Source: Oleomonas cavernae
GTDB lineage: Bacteria; Pseudomonadota; Alphaproteobacteria; Zavarziniales; Zavarziniaceae
Assembly (NCBI RefSeq): GCF_003590945.1
Contig: NZ_QYUK01000008.1
Location: 434,001 to 498,000 of the forward strand
Reading direction: 5' to 3'
DNA length: 64,000 bases
Made by a program: the position numbers and the translations under genes. Shown here piece by piece: positions 1 to 8,429 of this stretch. A model generated the notes under the pieces. The model saw only the letters and a list, made by a program, of their open reading frames with translations, did not search any database and was not told the DNA's origin. The first letter of the stretch is position 1. Each line of letters opens with the position of its first letter.

Positions 1-745
1 GCAGATCGCCCGCAAACGCGAGCAGATCCTGGCTTTCGTCGAATTGCACATCGAGCAGGGCCCGGTGCTGGAGGACGAGGGCCTGGCGGTCGGCGCGGTC
101 ACCGCGATCAACGGCGCCAGCCGCCTGTCGGTGGAGGTCAAGGGGGTCGCCAACCATGCCGGCACGGTGCCCATGCACCTGCGGCGCGACGCGCTGGCGG
201 CCGCCGCCGAAATGATGCTGGCGGTCGAGGCCCGCGGCCGGGCCGAGGCGGAACTGGTGGCGACGGTCGGCCGGGTCGACGTCATGCCCGGCGCGATCAA
301 CGTCATTCCCGGCCTGGTGCGCTTCACCATGGATGTCCGCTCCCCGTCCGATGCCGCGCGGCGCCGGGCGGTGGCCGACATCGACCGGCGCATCGCCGAA
401 ATCGCCCAGGCGCGCGGGGTCGAGAGCGCCATCACCCTGACCCACGAGGCTGCCGCCTGCCGCTGCGCGCCCGAACTGGTCGAGGCGATCGGCGGTGCCA
501 TTGCCCGGGCCGGGCTGGCCGTCAAGCGCCTGCCCTCGGGCGCCGGGCACGACGCCATGGCCTTCAGCCGCCTGTGCCCGGTGGGCATGATCTTCGTGCG
601 CTGCGAGAAGGGCATCAGCCATAATCCGGCCGAGGCGATCACGATCGAGGACGCAGACATCTCGATGCGGGTCCTGATGGACTTTATAAAGAATTTCGAT
701 GCCGAAAAGCCCTCTCCGCCCTTCAGGGGGGAGAGGGTTGGGTGA
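1..745 (+). CDS. M20-family zinc amidohydrolase, probable allantoate amidohydrolase (5' end outside window)
   Basis: Open from the window edge (codons start at base 2). It reads through an ELHIEQGPVLE segment and an HAGTVPM...RRDAL segment, and near the end GHDAMAF and GISHNPAE. These are the metal-ligand and dimerisation-lid motifs of the allantoate amidohydrolase / N-carbamoyl-amino-acid hydrolase branch of peptidase family M20. That family cleaves allantoate or N-carbamoyl compounds, releasing ammonia and CO2. PuuE and a ureide-type racemase downstream favour allantoate, but N-carbamoyl-amino acids cannot be excluded. The last residues (PSPPFRGERVG) are encoded by a copy of the 140-bp dispersed repeat, which also provides the stop codon, so the native C-terminus was probably replaced by repeat insertion. 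Confidence 0.8.
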   Translation, partial: QIARKREQILAFVELHIEQGPVLEDEGLAVGAVTAINGASRLSVEVKGVANHAGTVPMHLRRDALAAAAEMMLAVEARGRAEAELVATVGRVDVMPGAINVIPGLVRFTMDVRSPSDAARRRAVADIDRRIAEIAQARGVESAITLTHEAAACRCAPELVEAIGGAIARAGLAVKRLPSGAGHDAMAFSRLCPVGMIFVRCEKGISHNPAEAITIEDADISMRVLMDFIKNFDAEKPSPPFRGERVG

Positions 746-849
746 GGTGGGTCGACGGCGTAGAGCGTGCTCTGCCCCGCGACCACCTCACCCTCCCCAC
801 CGCTTCGCGGCGGGTCCCCTCCCTCTCCGACGCCACGCGGCGGAGAGGG
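710..849 (-). repeat. Dispersed palindromic repeat family A, copy 1 (inverted orientation)
   Basis: About 140 bp bounded by CCCTCTCCGCC and GGCGGAGAGGG, with internal TGAGGTGG and CCACCTCACC arms. Its reverse complement matches the copies at 8285-8417, 29178-29317 and 40832-40970 nearly base for base in the outer thirds; the middle is variable. The long nested self-complementarity suggests a cruciform or long hairpin. It overlaps the last codons of the upstream amidohydrolase. Confidence 0.85.
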
Positions 850-893
850 AAATTCGGGCTTCGTGAGGCGGCACAGTTTTGAGAGGACAAGTC

Positions 894-2525
894 ATGACGG
901 TGAAGATCGACGGCCGGCGCCTGAGCATCGGCCAGGTGGCGGCGGTCGCCCGGCCGAACGGCAACGGGCGCTTCGACAAGGCGGCCCTGCACCTGCAGTC
1001 GCGCGGCAAGCTGGAACAGGCGCGCGCCTTCATCGACGCCAACTGGATGAACGACGACGCGCCGCTGATGTATTCCTTCAACACCGGGGTCGGCCTGTTC
1101 AAGGAAATCCGCGTGCCCATGGCCGACATGGCGGCCTATCAGGAGAAGTCGATCCTGGCCCATGCCACCGGTGTGGGCGAACCCTTTGCGCAGGATGTCA
1201 CCCGCGCCACCATGCTGCTGCGCGCCAATGCCTTCGCCTCGAACTATTCCGGGCCCAGGGTCGAGGTGGTCGACCGCCTGCTGGCCTTTCTCAACGCCGG
1301 CATTCACCCGGTGATCCCGCAGAAAGGCTCGGTCGGGGCCTCGGGCGACCTGGCCCCGCTGGCCTATCTTGCCGCCACCATCTGCGGCATGGACAAGGCC
1401 GAGGTGATCTACAAGGGCAAGCGCATGCCCGCGCGAAGCGCGATCGCCAAGGCCGGCTTCGAGGTCGATTTCCCGCTGGGGGCCAAGGATGCCTCGGCCC
1501 TGATCAACGGCTCCACCGTGTCGCTCGCACTCGCCGTGCTCGCGACCCACGATGCCCGGCGGATCGCCAAGCTGGCGGATATTACCTTGGCCCTGAGCCT
1601 GGAGGCCCTGCGCGGCGAGAAGGCGGCCTTCGATCCGCGTGTGCACCGCGCCCGGCCCCATCCCGGCCAGGCCAAGGTGGCGCGCAATGTGCTGCGCCTG
1701 GTCGGCGATTCCAAACGCTGCGACCAGGCCGCCCGCGACCTGATTTTCCCCGACGAAGCCCGCCAGCCCGGGAGCAAGGCGCCGCCCCGGGTGCAGGACG
1801 TCTATTCCCTGCGCTGCGCGCCCCAGGTCCACGGCCCGGTGGCCCAGGCGCTGGACTATATCGAGGGCATCGTCACCACCGAGATCAATTCGGCGACCGA
1901 CAACCCTCTGATGTTCGAGCTGGACGAGGGTGGTTACACGGTGATCTCCGGCGGGCATTTCCACGGCGCCTATGTCGCCCAGGCGATGGACCTGCTGGGC
2001 ATTTCGATGGCGGACCTGAGTTCGATATCAGAACGCCGGCTGGCCCGCCTGATCGATCCCACCATGTCCTACGGCCTGCCGCGCAACCTGCTGGCGGGGC
2101 AGCGAGGCCTCAATACGGGGTTTGCCACCGTGCAGTGCTCGATGTCCGCTTTGGTGATGGAGAACCGCCACCTGGCGACCCCGGGCAGCGTCGATTCGAT
2201 CCCGGGCAAGAGCAATGCCGAAGACCATGTCTCGAACTCCACCTGGTGCGCCCGCAAGGCCCGCACCATCGTCGAGAACACCGAGCAGGTGGTCGCGGTC
2301 GAAGCCCTGATGGCCGCCCAGGCCCTGTCCCTGGTCGAGCCGATCGCCAAGGACTACCCCTTGGGGACCGGCACCAGCGCCGCCCTGAAAGCCATCCGCG
2401 GGGTGATCCCGGCCGCGCTGGACGGCGACCGCTGGTACCACGACGAAATCGCCACGGCCCTGGACCTGGCCCGCTCCAATGCCATCGTCGACGCGGTGGA
2501 GGCGGCCGTTGGGCCGCTGGAATAA
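894..2525 (+). CDS. Aromatic amino acid/histidine ammonia-lyase family protein (MIO enzyme)
   Basis: A 543-residue member of the HutH/PAL/TAL family. These enzymes remove ammonia from His, Phe or Tyr using a methylidene-imidazolone cofactor formed from an Ala-Ser-Gly triad. The triad is A149-S150-G151 in GASGDLAPLAYL. An NTGVG segment near residue 65 and HATGVGEPF near 97 match the family's active-site loops. ATG 894 is chosen because GAGAGGA lies 7-8 bases upstream; a TTG at 879 would add five residues. No hutU, hutI or hutG is nearby, so a normal histidine-utilisation role is not supported. The neighbours are a ureide amidohydrolase and an ABC importer. The substrate is unresolved; the length is slightly above typical HutH (about 510). 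Confidence 0.85.
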   Translation: MTVKIDGRRLSIGQVAAVARPNGNGRFDKAALHLQSRGKLEQARAFIDANWMNDDAPLMYSFNTGVGLFKEIRVPMADMAAYQEKSILAHATGVGEPFAQDVTRATMLLRANAFASNYSGPRVEVVDRLLAFLNAGIHPVIPQKGSVGASGDLAPLAYLAATICGMDKAEVIYKGKRMPARSAIAKAGFEVDFPLGAKDASALINGSTVSLALAVLATHDARRIAKLADITLALSLEALRGEKAAFDPRVHRARPHPGQAKVARNVLRLVGDSKRCDQAARDLIFPDEARQPGSKAPPRVQDVYSLRCAPQVHGPVAQALDYIEGIVTTEINSATDNPLMFELDEGGYTVISGGHFHGAYVAQAMDLLGISMADLSSISERRLARLIDPTMSYGLPRNLLAGQRGLNTGFATVQCSMSALVMENRHLATPGSVDSIPGKSNAEDHVSNSTWCARKARTIVENTEQVVAVEALMAAQALSLVEPIAKDYPLGTGTSAALKAIRGVIPAALDGDRWYHDEIATALDLARSNAIVDAVEAAVGPLE

Positions 2526-2533
2526 TTGGATCT

Positions 2534-2548
2534 GCCTAAAAATTAGCC
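2534..2548. promoter_or_regulatory. Palindromic operator-like site GCCTAA-N3-TTAGCC
   Basis: GCCTAAAAATTAGCC pairs at five of six arm positions. It lies 116 bp upstream of the ABC importer start. The same palindrome in perfect form occurs at 20592-20606, about 119 bp upstream of the flavoprotein gene at 20725. Both promoter regions also share the 11-mer ATCATTCCGGA (2586-2596 and 20552-20562). A shared regulator is inferred. Confidence 0.5.
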
Positions 2549-2627
2549 ACCTCCCAATCCCCTGATCATTTCATATTCTTTGAAAATCATTCCGGATTAC
2601 CGCACTGCCGCATAAGGCGGCGGCCCG

Positions 2628-2651
2628 GCACAATCGGCCCATCGATTGTGC
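2628..2651 (+). promoter_or_regulatory. Perfect 9-bp hairpin abutting the Shine-Dalgarno of the ABC importer operon
   Basis: GCACAATCG and CGATTGTGC (2628-2636 and 2643-2651) form an uninterrupted 9-bp stem with the loop GCCCAT. The GGAGG ribosome-binding site begins immediately after it. It could be an RNA hairpin controlling translation start or a dimeric protein operator; the sequence alone does not decide. Confidence 0.5.
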
Positions 2652-2663
2652 GGAGGCGGGGGC

Positions 2664-3674
2664 ATGGCGGTACGCGACGACAGCAGTGTGGAGTTGATCG
2701 GGGTTACCAAATCCTATGGCGGCACCATCGCCGTCGACCGAATCGACCTCAAGATCCCGCCGGGCACCTATTGCTGCCTGCTTGGGCCGTCCGGCTGCGG
2801 CAAGACCTCGACCCTGCGCATGATCGCCGGGCACGAAGAGATCAGCGACGGCTATTTGCGCATCGGCGACCGCCAGGTCGAGGACGAGCCGCCGGTGAAG
2901 CGCGGCACCGCCCTGATGTTCCAGAGCTATGCCCTCTTCCCCCATCTCGACTGCGTCGACAATGTCGCCTTTTCCTTGAAGATGCGCGGCGTGGCCAAGG
3001 AGGAGCGCCGGGCCAAGGCGCGCGAGATGCTGGCCGTGGTCCACATGGACCGCTATGCCGATCGTCTCCCGGCGCAACTTTCGGGTGGCCAGCAGCAGCG
3101 TGTGGCCCTGGCCCGCGCCCTGATCACCAGGCCTTCCGTCCTGCTCCTCGACGAACCCTTGTCGGCGCTGGACCCGTTCCTGCGCGACCGGATGCGCGAG
3201 GAATTGAAGCGCCTGCAGCTCGAACTGGGCATCACCTTCATCCATGTTACCCACAGCCAGGGCGAGGCCATGGCCCTGGCCGACCTGGTGGTGATCATGA
3301 AGGACGGCCGCATCGAACAGGCCGCCCCGCCCCGCGCCGTGTTCAACGCCCCGGCCACCGCCTTCGTCGCCCAGTTCATCGGCGGCCACAATGTGATCAA
3401 GGTCGAGGACGGCAGCCAGGTCGCGGTGCGCAGCGACCGCATCAGCCTGATCCCCGCGGCCGAGGGCATGGTGGTAGACGGCACCTGCGTCAGCGCCATC
3501 GTGCGATCCATGGAGTATCACGGCGCCGCCGTGCACCTGCGCCTGGATACCGCGCTGACCGACGAATTCTCGGTGGTGGTGGACGAAGCCGCCTTCTTCG
3601 CCAGCCCGCTGGAAATCGGCGACCGGGTCACCGCCCGGTGGAGCGCCGATCACGCCCATCCGTTGACCGCCTGA
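2664..3674 (+). CDS. ABC transporter ATP-binding protein, PotA/opine-polyamine type
   Basis: A 336-residue ATPase driving import through the permeases at 5134-6870. Walker A GPSGCGKT is at residues 41-48, the Q-loop in FQSYALFPHL near 87, the ABC signature LSGGQQQR at 139-146, and Walker B VLLLDEP at about 159-165 followed by a D-loop SALD. The C-terminal ~90 residues fit the TOBE-like regulatory domain of the PotA subfamily. ATG 2664 follows GGAGG at 2652-2656; an upstream in-frame start at 2646 would fall inside the hairpin. The gene is first in an ATPase, binding protein, permease, permease, racemase order. That order suggests uptake of a small nitrogen compound such as a ureide or hydantoin, but polyamine-type solutes are equally allowed by family. 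Confidence 0.9.
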   Translation: MAVRDDSSVELIGVTKSYGGTIAVDRIDLKIPPGTYCCLLGPSGCGKTSTLRMIAGHEEISDGYLRIGDRQVEDEPPVKRGTALMFQSYALFPHLDCVDNVAFSLKMRGVAKEERRAKAREMLAVVHMDRYADRLPAQLSGGQQQRVALARALITRPSVLLLDEPLSALDPFLRDRMREELKRLQLELGITFIHVTHSQGEAMALADLVVIMKDGRIEQAAPPRAVFNAPATAFVAQFIGGHNVIKVEDGSQVAVRSDRISLIPAAEGMVVDGTCVSAIVRSMEYHGAAVHLRLDTALTDEFSVVVDEAAFFASPLEIGDRVTARWSADHAHPLTA

Positions 3675-3696
3675 TTTGACCCAAGGAGAACCGACC

Positions 3697-4989
3697 ATGA
3701 GCACCAAGTCACGTCGCAAGGGGCCTTCCCGCCGCAGCTTCCTCAAAGGCGGCGCCGCCCTTGCCGGCACTGCGATCGGCAGCGGCGCCATCACCGGCTT
3801 CCCCACCCTGTGGGCGCAGAACATCAAGGACGTCACCCTGCGCCAGTTCGGCACCGGCGTGTCCAACCTCAATGCCATCGCCGACAAGGTGAAGTCCGAC
3901 CTGGGCTTCACCCTGGCCATGACCGCACTCGATTCCGACGCGATCACCCAGCGCGCGGTGACCCAGCCCAAATCCTTCGACATCGCCGACATCGAATACT
4001 GGATCTGTAAGAAGGTCTTCCCGACCGGCGGCCTGCAGCCGATGGACGTGAAGAAGATCAAGTATTTCGACAAGATCGTGCCTATCTTCGTCACCGGCAA
4101 GCTGACGCCTGAATCGGTGATCGCCCAGGGCACCGCCCCGCACACCGTCAGCTTTGTCGAGTCGCCGGAGGCCAAGGCCTTCGCCAAGCAACCCACCCAG
4201 TGGATGACCCTGATCCCGACCATCTACAACGCCGACACGCTGGGCATCCGCCCCGACCTGGTGGGCCGCCCGATCAGCAACTGGAAGGACCTGCTCGACC
4301 CTGCCTTCAAGGGCAAGGCCTCGATCCTGAACATCCCCTCGATCGGCATCATGGATGCGGCCATGGTCTGCGAATCCGCGGGCCTGTGGAAATATGCTGA
4401 CAAGGGCAACATGTCGAAGGAAGAGATCGACAAGACCATGGGTGTGCTGACCGAGGCCAAGAAGGCCGGCCAGTTCCGCGCCTTCTGGAAGAGCTTCGAC
4501 GAGAGCGTGAACCTGATGGCCTCGGGCGAGGTCATCATCCAGTCCATGTGGTCGCCGGCGGTGGCTGCCGTCCGCTCCAAGGGCATTCCCTGCGTCTACC
4601 AGCCGCTCAAGGAAGGTTACCGCGCCTGGGGCGGCGGCCTTGGCATCGCCAAGCACCTGAGCGGCCTCGAGCTCGACTGTGCCTATGAATACATCAACTG
4701 GTACCTGTCGGGCTGGTGCGGCGCCTACCTGAACCGCCAGGGTTACTACTCGGCCGTGCTCGACACCGCCAAGGAATTCATGTCGCCGGAAGAATGGGCC
4801 TTCTGGATGGAAGGCAAGCCCGCCGCCGCCGACATCCTCAGCCCCGAAGGCAAGGTGATGGAAAAGGCCGGTGCCGTGCGCGACGGCGGCGCCTTCGTCG
4901 AGCGTATGGGGGCGGTCGCCTGCTGGAACTCGGTCATGGACGAGGATCGTTACATGATCAAGAAGTGGAACGAGTTCATCGCCGCCTGA
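3697..4989 (+). CDS. Periplasmic solute-binding protein of PotD-like ABC importer (TAT-exported)
   Basis: A 430-residue extracellular solute-binding protein. The N-terminus carries a twin-arginine signal (SRRSFLKGG, then a short Ala/Gly-rich hydrophobic stretch), so it is exported folded to the periplasm. The remainder resembles the spermidine/putrescine-type binding protein family that partners PotA-type ATPases. ATG 3697 is preceded by AAGGAGAA; an upstream in-frame TTG at 3676 would bury the signal peptide. It lies 22 bp after the ATPase stop, in the same operon. The ligand cannot be read from the sequence; the ureide-catabolic surroundings suggest a purine-derived amide or hydantoin. Confidence 0.88.
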   Translation: MSTKSRRKGPSRRSFLKGGAALAGTAIGSGAITGFPTLWAQNIKDVTLRQFGTGVSNLNAIADKVKSDLGFTLAMTALDSDAITQRAVTQPKSFDIADIEYWICKKVFPTGGLQPMDVKKIKYFDKIVPIFVTGKLTPESVIAQGTAPHTVSFVESPEAKAFAKQPTQWMTLIPTIYNADTLGIRPDLVGRPISNWKDLLDPAFKGKASILNIPSIGIMDAAMVCESAGLWKYADKGNMSKEEIDKTMGVLTEAKKAGQFRAFWKSFDESVNLMASGEVIIQSMWSPAVAAVRSKGIPCVYQPLKEGYRAWGGGLGIAKHLSGLELDCAYEYINWYLSGWCGAYLNRQGYYSAVLDTAKEFMSPEEWAFWMEGKPAAADILSPEGKVMEKAGAVRDGGAFVERMGAVACWNSVMDEDRYMIKKWNEFIAA

Positions 4990-5006
4990 ACGAGCACCTA
5001 CACCGC

Positions 5007-5102
5007 CGTCATTCCGGCGAAAGCCGGAATCCATCGAAGGGGCAGGCTCGACCCGATCCCGCCCCTTCACGGCAATGGATCCCAGCTTTCGCTGGGATGA
5101 CG
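5007..5102. repeat. Dispersed palindromic repeat family B, copy 1
   Basis: About 96 bp. It starts CGTCATTCCGGCGAAAGCCG and ends GCTGGGATGACG, so the ends are inverted repeats, each containing its own smaller hairpin. Related copies are at 35267-35361 and 49686-49772. It fills the gap between the binding protein and the first permease and may form an mRNA hairpin that sets relative expression, as REP-like elements often do. Confidence 0.8.
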
Positions 5103-5133
5103 ATCACCATTCGGGATGCATTGGGGGTAGACC

Positions 5134-6024
5134 ATGAGTACCGCAGTCATCGCCGTGCCGAAACGCAGGCGCTTTCGCCTCGGCGCCATCGCGCCTTATC
5201 TTCAGGCGATGCCGCTGGGCCTGGTGCTGGCGGTGTTCCTGGTCATCCCCATCCTGACCATCGTCATCGTCAGCTTTTGGGACTATGACAGTGTCCAGAT
5301 CTACCCCGATTTCCTGTTCACCAACTATATCGATCTGCTGACCTCGCAGGTCACCTGGAAGACCTATCTCAACACCATCAAATATGCCGTGCTGGTCTGG
5401 CTGTTCACCTTGGTCATCGGCTTCACCGTCGCCTATTTCGTGGCCTTCCACGTGAAATCGGCGACGGCGCAGATGGCGCTGTTCCTGATCTGCACTATCC
5501 CGTTCCTGACCTCGAACATCATCCGCATGATTTCGTGGATCCCGTTCCTGGGGCGCAACGGCATCCTGAACCAGGCCCTGCAGGGCATCGGCGTCACCGA
5601 CCAGCCGCTGGAATTCCTGCTGTTCTCGGACTTCAGCGTGATCCTCACCTTCGTTTATCTCTATGCCCAGTTCATGGTGGTGCCGATCTTCAATTCGATG
5701 ATGCGCATCGACCGCAACCTGATCGAGGCGGCGCGCGACGGCGGCGCCAGCGGCTTCCAGACCCTGGTCAACGTCATCATCCCCCTGACCAAGTCGGGCA
5801 TCCTGATCGGCACGATCTTCGTGGTCACCCTGGTGATGGGCGATTTCATCACGGTGCGCCTGATGTCGGGCGGGCAGAGCGCCTCGGTCGGGCTGATGAT
5901 CGCCAACGAGATTTCCCTGCTGCAATACCCCGCCGCCGCCGCCAATGCCGTGGTGCTGCTGATCATCGTGCTGCTGATGGTCGCCGCCATGCTGCGCGTC
6001 GTCGACATTCGCAAGGAGCTGTGA
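5134..6024 (+). CDS. ABC transporter permease (PotB-like)
   Basis: A 296-residue integral membrane protein with about six hydrophobic segments. The first begins near residue 28 (LGLVLAVFLVIPILTIVIV). The cytoplasmic EAA loop reads EAARDGGASGFQTLVNVIIP, the ATPase-docking motif of binding-protein-dependent permeases. It is the first of two permease subunits of the importer and follows the family B repeat. The next permease starts 3 bp after its stop codon, suggesting coupled translation. Confidence 0.9.
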   Translation: MSTAVIAVPKRRRFRLGAIAPYLQAMPLGLVLAVFLVIPILTIVIVSFWDYDSVQIYPDFLFTNYIDLLTSQVTWKTYLNTIKYAVLVWLFTLVIGFTVAYFVAFHVKSATAQMALFLICTIPFLTSNIIRMISWIPFLGRNGILNQALQGIGVTDQPLEFLLFSDFSVILTFVYLYAQFMVVPIFNSMMRIDRNLIEAARDGGASGFQTLVNVIIPLTKSGILIGTIFVVTLVMGDFITVRLMSGGQSASVGLMIANEISLLQYPAAAANAVVLLIIVLLMVAAMLRVVDIRKEL

Positions 6025-6027
6025 GCG

Positions 6028-6870
6028 ATGCGTGAGACCCGCCGCGGCCTGGCCTTCTGGGCGCTCGCCAGTTTCTTCGGCCTGTTCGTGCTGTTCCTTT
6101 ACGGGCCCACGATCACCATCATGATCCTGTCGTTCCAGGGCGAGGACGGCGGCCTGACCTTCCCCATGAACGGCTTCTCGCTGCACTGGTTCGGGCGGCT
6201 GTTCCAGCAGCAGGCGGTGGGCGATTTCGGCGGCTCGCTGTCCCGCTCGCTGCTGCTGGGCCTGATCGTCACCATCCTCACCGTGACCATCTCGCTCTCG
6301 GCCGGGCTTGCCTTCCGGCGGCGCTTCTTCGGCTCGACGCCGCTGTTCTATCTCGCCATCGCCAGCCTGATCGTGCCCTCGATCCTGGTCAGCTTGGGGA
6401 TCGGCCTGATGTTCAACGTGCTGGGGATCGAGCCGGCCTGGAACACCTCGGCGCTGGGCGCGCACCTGACGTGGACCCTGCCCTTCGGCCTGCTGATCAT
6501 GTTCGCCGTCTTCAACCGCTTCAACAAAGCCTTCGAGGAGGCGGCACGGGACCAGGGCGCCAGCCCATGGCAGACCCTGCGCCATGTCACCGTGCCGATC
6601 CTGCTGCCCTCGCTGATCGGGGTGGGCCTGTTCGGCTTCACCCTGTCCTATGACGAATTCGCCCGCAGCCTGATGACCACCGGCAGCTACAACACCCTGC
6701 CCCTGGAGATCTACGGCATGACCACCAGCGTCACCACCCCCGTGCTCTATGCCCTGGGCACGGTCACCACCCTGCTGTCGATCGTGGTGATCACCGCCGC
6801 GCTCTACGGCGTGGTCTATGTCCAGCGCCGGCGGGCGGGCAAGGGCTCCGACGCCGGGCGCGGGGTGTGA
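6028..6870 (+). CDS. ABC transporter permease (PotC-like)
   Basis: A 280-residue second permease. The EAA-type loop reads EEAARDQGASPWQTLRHVTVP, and about six membrane spans are visible, starting with ASFFGLFVLFLYGPTITIMI. It should form a heterodimer with the preceding permease. The next gene (racemase family) begins 12 bp downstream, so transport and metabolism of the solute are probably co-transcribed. Confidence 0.9.
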   Translation: MRETRRGLAFWALASFFGLFVLFLYGPTITIMILSFQGEDGGLTFPMNGFSLHWFGRLFQQQAVGDFGGSLSRSLLLGLIVTILTVTISLSAGLAFRRRFFGSTPLFYLAIASLIVPSILVSLGIGLMFNVLGIEPAWNTSALGAHLTWTLPFGLLIMFAVFNRFNKAFEEAARDQGASPWQTLRHVTVPILLPSLIGVGLFGFTLSYDEFARSLMTTGSYNTLPLEIYGMTTSVTTPVLYALGTVTTLLSIVVITAALYGVVYVQRRRAGKGSDAGRGV

Positions 6871-6882
6871 TAGCGTGGCGCC

Positions 6883-7614
6883 ATGCGCATCAAGCTGATC
6901 AACCCCAACACCACCTGGTCGATGACCGACAAGATGGCCGCCGCCGCCCGTGCGGTGGCCATGCCGGGCACCGAAATCGTGGCGGTGTCGCCGCAAGGCG
7001 GGCCGGCCTCGATCGAGGGCCATTATGACGAGGCGGTCGCCACCATCGGCCTGCTCGAGGAAATTCGTTCGGGCGAGGCCCAAGGTTTCGACGGCTACAT
7101 CATCGCCTGCTTCGGCGATCCCGGCCTGATGGCCGCGCGCGAGCTGGCCAACGGCCCGGTGGTGGGCATCGCCGAGGCGGCCATGCACATGGCCAGCCTG
7201 ATCGCGCCCGGCTTTTCCGTCGTCACCACCCTGGCCCGGACCAAGGGCATCGCCGAACACCTGGCCGAGCGTTACGGCATGGCCCGTTTCTGCCGCAAGG
7301 TGCGCGCAACCGACATCGCGGTGCTGGAACTGGAAGACCCCGCCTCCAACGCCGGCACCCGCATCATCGAGGAATGCCGCGCCGCCCTGCGGGAAGACGA
7401 ATCGGGCGCCATCGTCCTTGGTTGCGCCGGCATGGCCGATCTGGCGGCCGAGATTTCGCGGGCCATCGGCGCGCCGGTGGTCGAAGGCGTCACCGCCGCG
7501 GTGACCCTGGTCGAATCCCTGGTCCGCCTGAATCTCAAAACCTCGAAACGGGGCGAACTCGCCCCACCGCTGCCCAAGTCCTATAGTGGGGGTCTCGCGT
7601 ATCTTTCCCCCTGA
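6883..7614 (+). CDS. Asp/Glu racemase superfamily protein, allantoin/hydantoin racemase type
   Basis: A 243-residue cofactor-independent racemase of the hydantoin racemase branch. The start INPNTTWSMTDKM is typical. The two catalytic cysteines are C76 (IIACFGDPG) and C181 (VLGCAGMAD), the pair that abstracts and returns the alpha proton. Homologues include HyuE hydantoin racemase and HpxA allantoin racemase. With PuuE, UraD and an allantoate-type hydrolase nearby, racemisation of allantoin is the most economical role. It also suggests that the upstream ABC importer carries the racemase substrate. The specificity is inference; the fold and catalytic residues are seen. Confidence 0.85.
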   Translation: MRIKLINPNTTWSMTDKMAAAARAVAMPGTEIVAVSPQGGPASIEGHYDEAVATIGLLEEIRSGEAQGFDGYIIACFGDPGLMAARELANGPVVGIAEAAMHMASLIAPGFSVVTTLARTKGIAEHLAERYGMARFCRKVRATDIAVLELEDPASNAGTRIIEECRAALREDESGAIVLGCAGMADLAAEISRAIGAPVVEGVTAAVTLVESLVRLNLKTSKRGELAPPLPKSYSGGLAYLSP

Positions 7615-7622
7615 GGCGCATT

Positions 7623-8279
7623 GTGGCGACAGCGACCTTCGATTTCGACGACCTCTCCCCCCAGGACCAGTACAAGCTGCTGATCGGCACGGTGGTGCCC
7701 CGGCCCATCGCCTGGGTGACCACGGTGGACGCGCAGGGCCGGGTCAATGCCGCGCCGTTCAGCTTCTTCAACGCCCTGTGTTCAGCACCGCCGATCGTGG
7801 CCCTGGGCCTAGGCAGCCGGCCCGGCGGCGAGGCCAAGGACACGCCGGCCAATATCGCCGCGACCAACGCCTTCACGGTGAACATCGTCTCGAACGACCT
7901 GGCCGAGAAGATGAACGTGACCGCCACCACCTTCGCCCCCGGCATCGACGAACTGCGCGAGGCCGGCCTGACCACGGTGCCCGGCACCAAGGTGCCTTGC
8001 CCGCGCATTGCTGAGGCCCCCGCCGCCCTGGAATGCCGCCTCTACATGACCATTCCGGTGGGCGAGGATGTCATCGTCCTGGGCCAGGTGGTCGCCGCCC
8101 ATTACGACGAGCGGGTGATCAATGTGGCGCGCAAGCACATCGACCCCAAGGCCCTGGATGCCATCGCCCGTCTGGGCGGCAACGGTTACGCCACCACCCG
8201 CGACATCTTCGACCTCGCCAGGTTGAGCGTCGAGGAATGGGAGACGAACCACACGCCGAACGCCAGACGGCCGCGGTGA
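7623..8279 (+). CDS. Flavin reductase-like domain protein (DIM6/NTAB family)
   Basis: A 218-residue FMN-binding split-barrel protein. The motif PRPIAWVTTVDAQGRVNAAPF, continuing into SFFNALCSAPPIV, is the FMN phosphate and ring-binding region of this family. It starts with GTG (7623), eight bases after the racemase stop, and is the last gene of the operon before a family A repeat. Members either reduce flavin for a partner monooxygenase or act as stand-alone FMN proteins. No partner monooxygenase is adjacent, so the role is unknown. The C-terminus is short and basic. Confidence 0.8.
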   Translation: MATATFDFDDLSPQDQYKLLIGTVVPRPIAWVTTVDAQGRVNAAPFSFFNALCSAPPIVALGLGSRPGGEAKDTPANIAATNAFTVNIVSNDLAEKMNVTATTFAPGIDELREAGLTTVPGTKVPCPRIAEAPAALECRLYMTIPVGEDVIVLGQVVAAHYDERVINVARKHIDPKALDAIARLGGNGYATTRDIFDLARLSVEEWETNHTPNARRPR

Positions 8280-8284
8280 AAGTC

Positions 8285-8417
8285 CCCTCTCCGCCGTTTG
8301 CGGGGGAGAGGGAGGGGCCCATTGCGCAGCAATGGGAGGGTGAGGTGGTCGATGGGACAGATCTCGCTCATGTCAGCCACCCTCCTCACCCAACCCTCTC
8401 CTCCGGGGAGGAGAGGG
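8285..8417 (+). repeat. Dispersed palindromic repeat family A, copy 2
   Basis: About 133 bp starting CCCTCTCCGCCGTTTGCGGG and ending GGAGAGGG, with inner TGAGGTGG and CCTCACCCAACCCTCTCC arms. It has the same orientation as the copies at 29178 and 40832, opposite to the copy at 710. It separates the plus-strand ABC/racemase operon from the convergent uraD-puuE pair, where it could act as a bidirectional terminator. Confidence 0.85.
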
Positions 8418-8429
8418 CTCTGCTGGTGA

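Noticed and set aside
894-2525. Histidine utilisation (hut) operon
   Set aside because: Only the lyase is present; no urocanase, imidazolonepropionase or formiminoglutamate enzymes in the window.
5104-7260. 718-codon open frame on the minus strand
   Set aside because: It lies antisense to two clear ABC permeases and the racemase; its His/Asp/Gly/Gln-rich translation is typical of an antisense frame in GC-rich genes and shows no family motifs.
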